Source: an uncultured Lachnospiraceae bacterium
GTDB lineage: Bacteria; Bacillota_A; Clostridia; Lachnospirales; Lachnospiraceae
Length of the DNA: 12,753 nt
NCBI GenBank assembly: GCA_902795985.1
Contig: CADBNG010000042.1
Coordinates: forward strand, 1-12,753
Reading direction: 5' to 3'
The notes below the pieces were generated by a model. The model ran no database searches, was not told the DNA's origin, and saw only the letters and a list, made by a program, of their open reading frames with translations. A program made the position numbers and the translations under genes. Shown one piece after another: positions 1 through 7,620 of the stretch; position 1 is the first letter of the stretch, and the number at the start of each line of letters is the position of its first letter.

Positions 1-198
1 GAGCACGAGCATCATCATCACCATGATGACGATGAAGAAGAGCACGAACACCATCATCACCACCATGATGACGATGAAGAAGAGCACGAACACCATCATC
101 ACCACCATGATGACGATGAAGAAGAGCACGAACATCATCATCACCATGATGACGATGAAGAAGAGCATGAACACCATCACCATCATCACCATCATCAC
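1..198 (+). repeat. In-frame tandem repeat of about 39/42 bp encoding alternating His and Asp/Glu blocks
   Basis: Four units and a partial fifth can be aligned by eye: 1-39, 40-81, 82-123, 124-162 and 163-198. Each unit encodes E-H-E, then five or six His, then D-D-D-E-E; the last ends in nine His instead. Units at 40-81 and 82-123 are identical in all 42 bases. Units at 1-39 and 124-162 differ at one base (third position of a Glu codon). The order is therefore A-B-B-A', which suggests recent duplication by slippage or unequal crossing-over. The repeat may continue left of the window. Unit lengths are multiples of three, so copy-number change would keep the protein in frame. The blocks look suited to binding several metal ions. 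Confidence 0.93.
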
Positions 199-483
199 GG
201 CCATGACGCGGATGAAGTGTTCGACAGCATCGGCATCGAGACCGCCCATAAGTTTACAAAAGAGAAGCTGGAGCAGATCCTTGCGGATCTGTCCGATGCC
301 GGGCAGTACGGGGTTGTCCTCCGGGCCAAGGGAATGGTTCCTGCCGAGGACGGAACCTGGCTTCACTTTGATATGGTACCCGAGGAGTGGGAAGTGCGCA
401 CCGGCGCTGCGGAGTTTACCGGAAGGATCGCCGTGATCGGCACGAAAATCCGGGAGGATAAAATCCGTTCGCTGTTTGCCTGA
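1..483 (+). CDS. COG0523/CobW-family GTP-binding metallochaperone, C-terminal part (5' end outside window)
   Basis: The reading frame is open from base 1 and ends with TGA at 481-483, so this is the 3' part of a gene that starts to the left. The visible 160 residues begin with a very His- and Asp/Glu-rich stretch (bases 1-216). A compact domain follows, with the pattern VLRAKGMV, G-W-FDMVPEEWEVR, TGRIAVIG and a final IRSLF. That pattern is typical of the CobW C-terminal domain of P-loop GTPases in the COG0523 group. Family knowledge: these proteins use GTP hydrolysis to deliver or handle metals such as zinc, cobalt or nickel, and many carry a His-rich linker before the C-terminal domain. The GTPase domain with its Walker motifs and CxCC metal site would lie upstream and cannot be checked here. 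The exact metal is unknown. A nicotinate phosphoribosyltransferase gene follows after 67 bp. Confidence 0.85.
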   Translation, partial: EHEHHHHHDDDEEEHEHHHHHHDDDEEEHEHHHHHHDDDEEEHEHHHHHDDDEEEHEHHHHHHHHHGHDADEVFDSIGIETAHKFTKEKLEQILADLSDAGQYGVVLRAKGMVPAEDGTWLHFDMVPEEWEVRTGAAEFTGRIAVIGTKIREDKIRSLFA

Positions 484-538
484 GGCACGGACACAGAATG
501 CAAAGCCGGAACACCGGAGGTTTTTCCGCAAGTAGGAC

Positions 539-543
539 AGGAG
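539..543 (+). promoter_or_regulatory. Ribosome binding site of pncB
   Basis: AGGAG lies seven bases before the ATG at 551 and supports that start codon. The 67 bp between the preceding stop and this ATG shows no convincing promoter or terminator by eye. Confidence 0.8.
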
Positions 544-550
544 AATAATT

Positions 551-2002
551 ATGAGAGCCGAACATCTTACACTGCTGACCGATTTTTATGAGTTGACCAT
601 GATGCAGGGGTATTTCCGCAATCCCACGGACCATATCGTGGTGTTTGACGCGTTTTACCGCAAAAATCCCTGCGACGGAGCCTTTTCCATCTGCTGCGGA
701 CTGGAGCAGATCATTGATTACATCAAAGATCTGCATTTTACCGATGAGGATATTGAATATCTCCGGAGCCTTGGAACCTTTGAAGACGATTTCCTGGAGT
801 ATTTAAGAGGCTTTCGTTTTACCGGCGATATCTGGGCGGTGCCGGAAGGAACCGTGGTTTTCCCGCGGGAGCCGCTGGTGAAGGTGATTGCGCCGATTAT
901 GGAAGCGCAGTTCGTGGAAACCGCGCTGCTGTGTATTCTGAACCACCAGTGCCTGATCGCTACTAAAGCGGCGAGAGTTGTTCATGCCGCGCAGGGCGAC
1001 GGAATCATGGAATTCGGTCTGCGCCGGGCCCAGGGACCGGATGCCGGTATTTACGGAGCGCGGGCGGCGGTGATCGCCGGCTGCGTCGGCACTTCCAACG
1101 TGCTGACCGGAAAAATGTTCGGTGTGCCGGTGAAGGGAACCCATGCCCACAGCTGGATCATGAGCTTCCCGGATGAATATACCGCGTTTAAAACCTATGC
1201 CCGGATTTATCCGAATGCGTGTATCCTTCTGGTGGATACCTATGATGTCCTTCGTTCGGGCGTACCCAACGCGATCCGGGTCTTCAACGAGATGAAGGAA
1301 GAGGGAATCGAGCTGAAAAACTACGGAATCCGCATCGATTCCGGCGACCTGGCGTATCTTTCCAAAAAGGCGTATCAGATGCTGGCCGACGCGGGCTACG
1401 GCGACGCGATCATATCGGCTTCCAGTGATCTGGATGAATACCTGATCAACAGCCTGAAGCTGCAGGGCGCCAAGATCAATTCCTGGGGCGTCGGAACGAA
1501 CCTGATCACCAGCAGCGACTGGCCGGCATTCGGCGGAGTCTATAAAATGGCGGCGATCAAGAGACGGGGGGATGAGGAGTTTATCCCGAAAATCAAGATC
1601 TCCGAAAACATGGAGAAGGTGACCAATCCCGGAAACAAAGTCATTTTCCGTATTTATGACAATGAGACCGGAAAGATCCGCGCGGATCTGATCGCCCTGG
1701 ACGGGGAAGAGTACGACTGCTCCAAAGACCTGGTCATCTTTGATCCGAACGCGACATGGAAGAAGACCCGTCTGATCGGCGGCACTTATCATATGCGGAA
1801 CCTGCTCGTACAGGTATTCAAAAACGGGGAATGCTGTTACGAATCCCCCAGCGTTTCCGAACTGCAGAAGATCTGCGAACAGGAAAAGAATACCCTCTGG
1901 GAGGAATCCTGCCGTCTGATCAATCCCCAGGAGGTCTATGTGGACCTTTCCCAGAAACTGTTTGACTTAAAGACCGGACTCCTTCAGACAGGAAGAGCCT
2001 GA
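551..2002 (+). CDS. pncB: Nicotinate phosphoribosyltransferase
   Basis: This cytoplasmic enzyme converts nicotinate and PRPP to nicotinate mononucleotide with ATP hydrolysis (EC 6.3.4.21), the entry step of the Preiss-Handler NAD salvage route. The 483-residue product has the usual length for the Gram-positive type. Recognisable family motifs in order are: an N-terminal LLTDFYELTMMQGYF; EFGLRRAQGPDAG starting at residue 154; GTHAHSW at 196-202; RIDSGDLAYLS further on; and a phosphate-binding region around SWGVGTNLITS. The histidines at 198 and 200 include the likely site of the phospho-enzyme intermediate described for this family; which one applies was not resolved here. The ATG at 551 has a good AGGAG site. 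It lies 67 bp after a COG0523 GTPase gene and 70 bp before the polysaccharide operon. No functional link to either is evident. Confidence 0.95.
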   Translation: MRAEHLTLLTDFYELTMMQGYFRNPTDHIVVFDAFYRKNPCDGAFSICCGLEQIIDYIKDLHFTDEDIEYLRSLGTFEDDFLEYLRGFRFTGDIWAVPEGTVVFPREPLVKVIAPIMEAQFVETALLCILNHQCLIATKAARVVHAAQGDGIMEFGLRRAQGPDAGIYGARAAVIAGCVGTSNVLTGKMFGVPVKGTHAHSWIMSFPDEYTAFKTYARIYPNACILLVDTYDVLRSGVPNAIRVFNEMKEEGIELKNYGIRIDSGDLAYLSKKAYQMLADAGYGDAIISASSDLDEYLINSLKLQGAKINSWGVGTNLITSSDWPAFGGVYKMAAIKRRGDEEFIPKIKISENMEKVTNPGNKVIFRIYDNETGKIRADLIALDGEEYDCSKDLVIFDPNATWKKTRLIGGTYHMRNLLVQVFKNGECCYESPSVSELQKICEQEKNTLWEESCRLINPQEVYVDLSQKLFDLKTGLLQTGRA

Positions 2003-2072
2003 GCAGGCCGGAAAAGGCTGCGCACGGCCCTGACGCGAAAATCGGTCCCTTATTGATTCCGAGGTCCGGAGA

Positions 2073-2474
2073 ATGAGTCTGAATCTTCAACTGATACTGA
2101 TAGCGGGCTCCGTCCTTTTTCTTGCGCTGACGGTTTACTATATTCGAAGATGGGGCCTGGACCTTTATAATTCGATCCGTTGGTTTGCCGGGGCGGTGGT
2201 TCTGCTGCTTCTGGCCCTGTTCCCGGGAGTGGTGGAGCATTTTTCCCGCTGGGCCGGGGTGGAGGTTCCGTCCAACCTGATTTTTCTGGCGGTCATCGCG
2301 TATCTGATGATCACCTCCCTTTCGCTTTCCGCCGCGGTTTCCAAACAGCATGACCGGATCAAAAAGCTGACGCAGGAACTGGCCATGGCGGAAAAAAGGA
2401 TCCGGAAGATTGAAGAGGAAATCGGGAAATATCCGGTTTCGGGCAGCGGTTCCGCAAAGGAAGAACAATCGTGA
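2073..2474 (+). CDS. DUF2304 family small membrane protein with C-terminal coiled coil
   Basis: The 133-residue protein has three likely membrane helices (about residues 5-24, 35-54 and 68-88), followed by a basic/acidic helical tail. In the tail, I96, L99, L103, A106, I110, I113 and I117 follow a clean 3-4 heptad spacing, so a coiled coil is expected. Size, topology and position directly before a DPM1-like glycosyltransferase fit DUF2304 (PF10066). The family has no established biochemical role that I can name. The ATG at 2073 is preceded by GAGG at 2061-2064, eight bases away. The stop overlaps the next start by four bases (2471-2474), so the two proteins are probably made together. Inference: it anchors or activates the adjoining soluble glycosyltransferase at the membrane. 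It is also the likely first gene of the polysaccharide operon. Confidence 0.8.
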   Translation: MSLNLQLILIAGSVLFLALTVYYIRRWGLDLYNSIRWFAGAVVLLLLALFPGVVEHFSRWAGVEVPSNLIFLAVIAYLMITSLSLSAAVSKQHDRIKKLTQELAMAEKRIRKIEEEIGKYPVSGSGSAKEEQS

Positions 2475-3196
2475 AAATCCTGGCAATTGTTCCGGCTTAC
2501 AATGAATCGGCGATTATTGCCGAAACGATCCGGCGGATACGGGAGCAGGCTCCGGGAGTGGATATCCTGGCTGTCAATGACGGTTCCACCGACGGCACTC
2601 TGGCTGCCGTGAGGGAGACCGGCGTATCCTATCTGGACCTCCCGCTCAATCTCGGTATCGGGGGAGCGGTGCAGAGCGGTTATCTTTACGCGCGGGAAAT
2701 GGACTATGATTACGCGGTGCAGATTGACGGCGACGGACAGCATGATCCGGCCTGCATCCTGCCGATGATCCGTTGGATGGAAAAAGAAGGCGTGGACGTC
2801 GGCATCGGATCCCGGTTCGTCGCGAAGGAAGGTTTTCAGTCCAGCCGGGCCCGCAGGGCCGGCATCCGGTTTCTGTCCTTTCTGGTGCGCCTCGTCTGCG
2901 GGGCCAGGGTTAAGGATGTGACGAGCGGCCTGCGCGTGGCAAACCGGAAGTTTATCCGTGTTTTTTCCGAAGAGTATTCCGATGATTATCCGGAAACGGA
3001 CTCCATACCGACGGTGGTCCGGAACGGCGGGGTCATTGCGGAATACCCGGTAATTATGCAAGAAAGAGTAACGGGACGGTCGTCCATCAGCCTGCCCCGT
3101 TCCTTTTATTATATGCTGAAAGTGTCCCTTTCGCTCCTGCTCTGCAGGATGACGCGTCCGGGCAGCACCAGACAGGGGGACGATGATGAGCGATAG
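2471..3196 (+). CDS. Family 2 glycosyltransferase, DPM1-like (probable polyprenyl-phosphate sugar synthase)
   Basis: A GT-A fold transferase of 241 residues. The N-terminus IVPAYNES (residues 6-13), NDGSTDG at 36-42 and the metal/nucleotide site DGDGQHD at 86-92 are clear. GSRF and a TSGLR segment follow, as in the DPM1/DPG subgroup, which moves a sugar from a nucleotide donor onto a polyprenyl phosphate at the inner membrane face. The donor sugar cannot be told. Many bacterial relatives carry C-terminal membrane helices or a GtrA partner. This one has neither; it ends in a moderately hydrophobic YYMLKVSLSLLL helix and a charged tail. The start is GTG at 2471, overlapping the DUF2304 stop by four bases, with AAAGGAAG upstream in the preceding gene. 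The end overlaps the DUF2142 gene by 14 bp (11 bp if that gene starts at 3186). Confidence 0.88.
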   Translation: MKILAIVPAYNESAIIAETIRRIREQAPGVDILAVNDGSTDGTLAAVRETGVSYLDLPLNLGIGGAVQSGYLYAREMDYDYAVQIDGDGQHDPACILPMIRWMEKEGVDVGIGSRFVAKEGFQSSRARRAGIRFLSFLVRLVCGARVKDVTSGLRVANRKFIRVFSEEYSDDYPETDSIPTVVRNGGVIAEYPVIMQERVTGRSSISLPRSFYYMLKVSLSLLLCRMTRPGSTRQGDDDER

Positions 3197-5255
3197 ACCG
3201 CATCGATCTCTGAATAAAACGACAATCCGGCGCCAGCTGCTGGCCGCCGGCGGGAGCGCCGTACTGTTTTTCCTGATCCTGCTGATCGCTCGCCTGACGA
3301 CGCCGGCGGAGATTCCGTCGGATTATTATGCCGACAGCGGAAGCTATGCTTTCGGGTATTCCAATCTCCGGGGCAGGGTTCTGCTGTATCTTGTTCTGCT
3401 GTTTCTGGCGGAAATCCTTCTTCTTTACCGGAATTATCTGCGGTCGGTCTGGCTTCGGATCCGGAAAAACGGGAAAACGATTCTTTGTACTGCCGTGCTG
3501 TGCGCGGTTTCGGCGGCGGCCGGCGGTCTGCTGGTGTTTGCCGCGCTGTCCCGTTCTTCCAAAGAGGTTTCCGAATTCTGGATTCTGACAGGGGCAGTAC
3601 TGACTGCCGTGTATGTGCTGCAGATCCGTCTTCTGCTCCGGATGAAAGGACCGGTTGTTTCTCTTCGGGGCGAGAACGGAAAACGGACTTTTGTGTTCGC
3701 TATTGCCGTAGTGGTTTTTCTGGTCCTGCTCTTTTTTGAATGGCGGGAATGCGAGCGTTCCACTCTTTTCGCTGTCTGGCATTTTACGTTTCCTTTTGCG
3801 GTAATCTTTCTGGAAACGATCCTTCTGGCCCTGCTGTTTGCCCGGGGAGTCCTGTACCGGCCGGCAGCCGGGACGGATTTTTCGAAAGCCTGTCTGTTTG
3901 CCGTTCTGATTCTGGCAGCCGGATATCTGTGCGTGTTCCTTCCGTTTGTTTCGCCGGATGAGAACGTGCATTATCTTTCAGCCTATCATCTTTCGGATCT
4001 GTTCCTTGGAAAGCTGACGTCCCCGGGAGACGCGAGGCTGATCATGAGAATGGAAGATTTCCTGTTCTTCCAGGGAGAAGAGCGGGCGCTTTCCGCCGAT
4101 TATTTCGCGAAGCTGACGGACGGACTGCATCTGTTCGCGCAGGAGAAAGGCTTTTTTGTTACGGAGGCCTCCATGTCGACGAATTCGGTTTTCGGCTATT
4201 TTCCGGCGGCTTTCGGACTGGTGATTGCCCGGATCCTTCATCTGGGCGGCACGGCGGCCTTTTTATCGGCCCGTGTCCTGAACATCCTTTTCTTCGTTTT
4301 CGTTCTCTCCCGGCTGATGAAAAAAGAACGGAATAAAACGATGGCGCTTTTTTCGATCGCCGTTATTCCGATGGTGCTTCATCTGACCGCTTCCTGCTCC
4401 TATGACGCGCCGACCCTTGCCTTTACGGCCCTTTTCCTTTCCCAGGTGGCCGCGATGTCCAAAAAGCCCGGCACGGTCCGCGCGGAGGATCTGTTGAAAT
4501 GCCTGCTGTATTCCGTTTTGCTGGCTCCGTCCAAGCTGGTATACGCGCCGCTGGTTTTCCTGGTTTTTGTGATTCCGTGGAAGCATCTTTCCGAAAGCAG
4601 GGCACGGGCGAACGGGGCTAAGATCCTGATCGCCGGCTGCGGTCTGGCGGCCATTCCCGTGATTACGGTTCTGTCGACCTGGATGTTCGCGTTCTCCGCC
4701 CTGGGGCATTTTTCCGCGAACAGTACCGCGGGACATGTGCTTTCCTGGAACAGTGAGCAGGGCTATACGGTGGAACATATCCTGGCGGATCCGGGCGGAT
4801 ATGTCATGATCTGCCTGCGGACCGCAATCCGGCAGGCGGATGAGTTCTTCCTTACGATGTTCGGAGTCCGTCTTGGCTGGCTGAATATCGAGATCCCGAT
4901 ACTGTGTGTGGTCATCAGCTGCCTTCTCTTCCTGACGGCACTGCACATAAAGTACGGCGATGAAAACGAGCCGGAATTCTCCTTCGGGGCGGTCCTCTGG
5001 ACCGTTGTTCTGGGGGCTGCCGTTGTTATGGCTGTTTTCGCGGCCATGACGCTTTCCTGGACTCCGGTGACCTACGATCATATTGCCGGGATCCAGGGCC
5101 GGTATTTCCTTCCGCTTCTTTTCATTCCGTTATGGATCGGCCGCCGGAGATTGCTGCAGGTAAGCCCGTCGGCCGGCAAATGGATTCTTCCGGCCGCGGT
5201 GATGCTCAATCTCTGGATCCTGACCCATGTTTATGCGTCACAGATTTTTGTTTAG
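3183..5255 (+). CDS. DUF2142 family polytopic membrane protein, probable GT-C-like glycosyltransferase
   Basis: A 690-residue, very hydrophobic protein with roughly 14 or more membrane helices by eye. Residues 258-263 read P-D-E-N-V-H directly after a helix, and a later helix contains SCSYDAPTLA (Y407, D408). Both are features I associate with DUF2142 (PF09913). Acidic residues in the first long outer loop resemble GT-C transferases that use polyprenyl-phosphate sugars, so a donor made by the preceding DPM1-like enzyme is plausible; that is inference. About 230 residues with some seven helices precede the PDE motif, longer than the minimal domain. Two adjacent ATG codons (3183, 3186) could start it; AGGGGGA at 3174-3180 is better spaced for 3186. 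It overlaps the preceding gene and lies 13 bp before the next one (start 5269). A role as repeat-unit polymerase is an alternative. Confidence 0.78.
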   Translation: MMSDRPHRSLNKTTIRRQLLAAGGSAVLFFLILLIARLTTPAEIPSDYYADSGSYAFGYSNLRGRVLLYLVLLFLAEILLLYRNYLRSVWLRIRKNGKTILCTAVLCAVSAAAGGLLVFAALSRSSKEVSEFWILTGAVLTAVYVLQIRLLLRMKGPVVSLRGENGKRTFVFAIAVVVFLVLLFFEWRECERSTLFAVWHFTFPFAVIFLETILLALLFARGVLYRPAAGTDFSKACLFAVLILAAGYLCVFLPFVSPDENVHYLSAYHLSDLFLGKLTSPGDARLIMRMEDFLFFQGEERALSADYFAKLTDGLHLFAQEKGFFVTEASMSTNSVFGYFPAAFGLVIARILHLGGTAAFLSARVLNILFFVFVLSRLMKKERNKTMALFSIAVIPMVLHLTASCSYDAPTLAFTALFLSQVAAMSKKPGTVRAEDLLKCLLYSVLLAPSKLVYAPLVFLVFVIPWKHLSESRARANGAKILIAGCGLAAIPVITVLSTWMFAFSALGHFSANSTAGHVLSWNSEQGYTVEHILADPGGYVMICLRTAIRQADEFFLTMFGVRLGWLNIEIPILCVVISCLLFLTALHIKYGDENEPEFSFGAVLWTVVLGAAVVMAVFAAMTLSWTPVTYDHIAGIQGRYFLPLLFIPLWIGRRRLLQVSPSAGKWILPAAVMLNLWILTHVYASQIFV

Positions 5256-5268
5256 GGAGCGAAGGAAG

Positions 5269-6075
5269 ATGAATTACGGTCCGAACGATCATACATTCGC
5301 GGTCTGCGCGTATGGGGAAAGCATTTATCTGGAAGAATGCCTGGCTTCCTTAAAGCGGCAGAAGGTGTCCTCGAGGATCATCCTGTGTACTTCGACGCCT
5401 TCGGATTTCCTGAAACGGACCGCCGAAAAAAATGAACTGCCTCTCTTTATCCGGGAAGGTCAATGCGGGATTGCCGCAGACTGGAATTATGCCCTTGAAC
5501 AGGCGGAAACACCCCTGGTTACGCTGGCCCATCAGGACGACATCTATGATCCGGCTTTCCTCGCGAAAACGCTGGAGGCCCTGAACCGGCAGAAGCGGCC
5601 GCTGATTGCCTTTACATTATACGATGAGATCCGGGACGGAAAAAGAGTCCCGTCCTCCGCAAACCGGAAGCTGCGGATAAAGGAAAAAATGCTTTTTCCC
5701 CTGCGGTCAGCGAAGCTGCAGCAGGACCGGCGCTGCCGCCGGGCGATTCTTTCCTTCGGTTCGGCGATCTGTTGTCCGTCGGTAACCTACGTAAAAACCC
5801 ATCTGCCGGCGCCGCTTTTTACCGAAGGGTTTCTGGCGGACCTGGACTGGGAGGCCTGGGAGAGAATTTCGAAGCTGCCCGGGAGCTTCTGTTATGTTCC
5901 GCAGCCGCTGATGGGCCACAGGATCCATGCGGCCTCCACCACGACCCGGGTTATCCATGGGGAAGGTTCCCGCAGCAGGGAAGATCTCCGGATGCTGGAA
6001 AAATTCTGGCCGGAAAAAATCGCGAAGCTTTTGAACCGGTTTTATTCCGCCGCCCAGAAAGACAATGAACTGTAA
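5269..6075 (+). CDS. Family 2 glycosyltransferase
   Basis: A 268-residue GT-A type transferase. The N-terminal strand reads FAVCAYGES with YLEECLASL behind it, a variant of the usual IPVYN start. D71 in DWNYAL and the HQDD motif at 88-91 mark the nucleotide-sugar/metal site. LDWEAW (D193, E195) lies where the family has its catalytic-base region. No membrane helix is seen, so it should act at the inner face on a lipid-linked acceptor. Start choice: an upstream in-frame ATG at 5227 would overlap the DUF2142 gene by 29 bp and add a basic 14-residue lead. The ATG at 5269 has AGGGAG at 5254-5259, nine bases upstream, and gives a normal N-terminus for the family, so it is preferred. Linkage and sugar cannot be predicted. 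Confidence 0.85.
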   Translation: MNYGPNDHTFAVCAYGESIYLEECLASLKRQKVSSRIILCTSTPSDFLKRTAEKNELPLFIREGQCGIAADWNYALEQAETPLVTLAHQDDIYDPAFLAKTLEALNRQKRPLIAFTLYDEIRDGKRVPSSANRKLRIKEKMLFPLRSAKLQQDRRCRRAILSFGSAICCPSVTYVKTHLPAPLFTEGFLADLDWEAWERISKLPGSFCYVPQPLMGHRIHAASTTTRVIHGEGSRSREDLRMLEKFWPEKIAKLLNRFYSAAQKDNEL

Positions 6076-6087
6076 CGGAAAACGGGC

Positions 6088-7620
6088 ATGAGACTGGATC
6101 GTACCGGAAACACCAAAAGGAATATCATTACGGGGGGCGTCGACAAGATCGTCGGAATCCTTCTTCCTTTTATTGTCCGGACGATGATCATCCACCTGCT
6201 CGGCGCGGAATTCCTGGGACTGACCGGCCTGTTTTATTCCATCGTCCAGATGCTGAACCTGGCGGAACTGGGCTTCGGCACCGCGATCGTCTACAGCATG
6301 TACCGGCCGATCGCCGAAAATGACGCGAAAACCATCAACGCGCTGCTGAAGCTTTACGCGAAGATCTACCGGATCGTCGGTGTGGTAATTCTGGCCGCAG
6401 GCCTTCTTATCATGCTGTTCCTTCCGAAACTGACCCGGGGAGAAACGCCGCCCGGCATCAATATTTATATCGTTTATCTGATCTTCCTGGTGGACAGCTT
6501 TATGAACTGCCTGCTGTTCCCGAACCGCAAGGCTTTGCTGGCGGCATTTCAGAGGGAAGACGTCCGGGGGCTGATGCATATCTTTACCCAGACGGGAATG
6601 TATCTGCTTCAGATTGTTTTCATCGGACTGGCCCGGGACTTCTACCTTTACGCGCTGACCGTGCCCCTTTCGACCTGCGCCTTCAGCCTTTTGTGCGCGA
6701 GACAGGCCAAAAAGATCTTCGGGCAGTATAAAGAGGAGGGGGAACTTGCGCCGGAAGAATACAGGGAGATTAAAAAGCAGGTTGCGGGGCTTTTCATCCG
6801 CAAAGTGGCTTCCCTTTCGCGCAATGCTTTTGATTCCATGTTTGTTTCGGCTTATCTGGGGCTGGGCATTACCGCGGTTTACGGCAATTATTATTATGTG
6901 ATGGACGCTGTCGTCATGCTTCTTGCGGTAGTTAAAACCTCCATGGCCGGCGGTGTGGGCAACAGCATTGCCATGGACCCGGTGGAGAAAAACCTTCGGG
7001 ATATGAACAATATCAACTTCCTGTTCATGTGCCTGAGCGGCTGGTGCGCGGCCTGCCTGCTGTGCCTGTATCAGCCTTTTATGCGGCTCTGGGCAGGGGA
7101 GGATATGACGCTCCCCGTTTCCATGGCGGTTACCTTCGCGGTGTATTTCTATGTATTGAAAATGAGTGATATCCGGACGCTGGATGCCGAATCCGTCGGA
7201 ATCTGGTGGCAGATGCGGCATCTTTCCGTGATCGAAGCGGCGGCCAACCTGGTTATGAACTGGCTTTTTATCCGCGCCTTCGGCCTTTTCGGGATTATCC
7301 TGGCGACGCTGATTTCCTATTTTGTCTTTAATTTTATCGGCGGCGCGTGGATTCTTTACCGGCATTATTTTGCCGGATACCGGATCGGGGAATATTTTCT
7401 GCCGCATCTGAAGTACGCGGGGACGGCTGTTGCCGCGGGAGCAGCCGCTTACGGGCTGTGCGCGCTGGTGCCTTTTTCGGGGATCGCGGAGCTGGCGCTC
7501 AGAGCGGTTCTGTGCATCGTGGTCCCTCCGGCACTGTATTATATAATATACCGGAAAACAGATGATTATAAGCAGGCGCTGCCGCTGATCCGGTTTATGC
7601 TTAAAATGGAGAAAAAATGA
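6088..7620 (+). CDS. Wzx-type oligosaccharide flippase (MATE/PST family membrane protein)
   Basis: A 510-residue polytopic membrane protein with about 12-14 helices. The start pattern (TGNTKRNIITGGVDKIVGI, then a helix and LLGAEFLGLTGLFYSI, LNLAELGFGTAIVYSMY) is that of flippases that move undecaprenyl-diphosphate-linked repeat units across the cytoplasmic membrane for capsule, teichuronic acid or exopolysaccharide assembly. Length fits the family. The start at 6088 lies 12 bp after the preceding stop and has only a poor ribosome site (GGAA at 6078-6081 or nearby), so translation may depend on coupling. Its TGA overlaps the ATG of the following aldolase-like gene by four bases. Presence of a flippase implies that a complete lipid-linked oligosaccharide is built by the operon. 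The transported structure is unknown. Confidence 0.88.
   Translation: MRLDRTGNTKRNIITGGVDKIVGILLPFIVRTMIIHLLGAEFLGLTGLFYSIVQMLNLAELGFGTAIVYSMYRPIAENDAKTINALLKLYAKIYRIVGVVILAAGLLIMLFLPKLTRGETPPGINIYIVYLIFLVDSFMNCLLFPNRKALLAAFQREDVRGLMHIFTQTGMYLLQIVFIGLARDFYLYALTVPLSTCAFSLLCARQAKKIFGQYKEEGELAPEEYREIKKQVAGLFIRKVASLSRNAFDSMFVSAYLGLGITAVYGNYYYVMDAVVMLLAVVKTSMAGGVGNSIAMDPVEKNLRDMNNINFLFMCLSGWCAACLLCLYQPFMRLWAGEDMTLPVSMAVTFAVYFYVLKMSDIRTLDAESVGIWWQMRHLSVIEAAANLVMNWLFIRAFGLFGIILATLISYFVFNFIGGAWILYRHYFAGYRIGEYFLPHLKYAGTAVAAGAAAYGLCALVPFSGIAELALRAVLCIVVPPALYYIIYRKTDDYKQALPLIRFMLKMEKK

Noticed and set aside
23..436. Forward open frame of 137 codons over the His-rich repeat, reading M-T-M-K-K-S repeats
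   Set aside because: It is the +1-shifted reading of the repeat. The other frame is continuous with a recognisable CobW C-terminal domain, so this is a shadow.
505..525. CCGG-AACA-CCGG hairpin followed by five T after the COG0523 gene, as a terminator
   Set aside because: The stem is only four base pairs, AGG separates it from a short T run, and it would be very weak. Not strong enough to list as a terminator.
2006..2035. CAGGCCG and CGGCCCTG inverted pair after pncB
   Set aside because: Seven pairs with one bulged base and a 14-base loop, but no T-tract follows, so it does not look like an intrinsic terminator. It may be chance in GC-rich DNA.
5227..5268. Upstream ATG extending the second GT2 gene by 14 residues
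   Set aside because: It would overlap the DUF2142 gene by 29 bp, lacks a good ribosome site, and adds a basic lead not typical of the family. The ATG at 5269 is better supported.
5707..7407. Very long open frame on the minus strand (566 codons) and similar long antisense frames at 803-1792, 3087-3971, 4263-5081 and 10965-12536
   Set aside because: They lie antisense to genes with clear family motifs and their translations are low-complexity, rich in Arg, His, Gln and Pro. GC-rich codon bias explains the lack of stops; no motif or ribosome site supports them.
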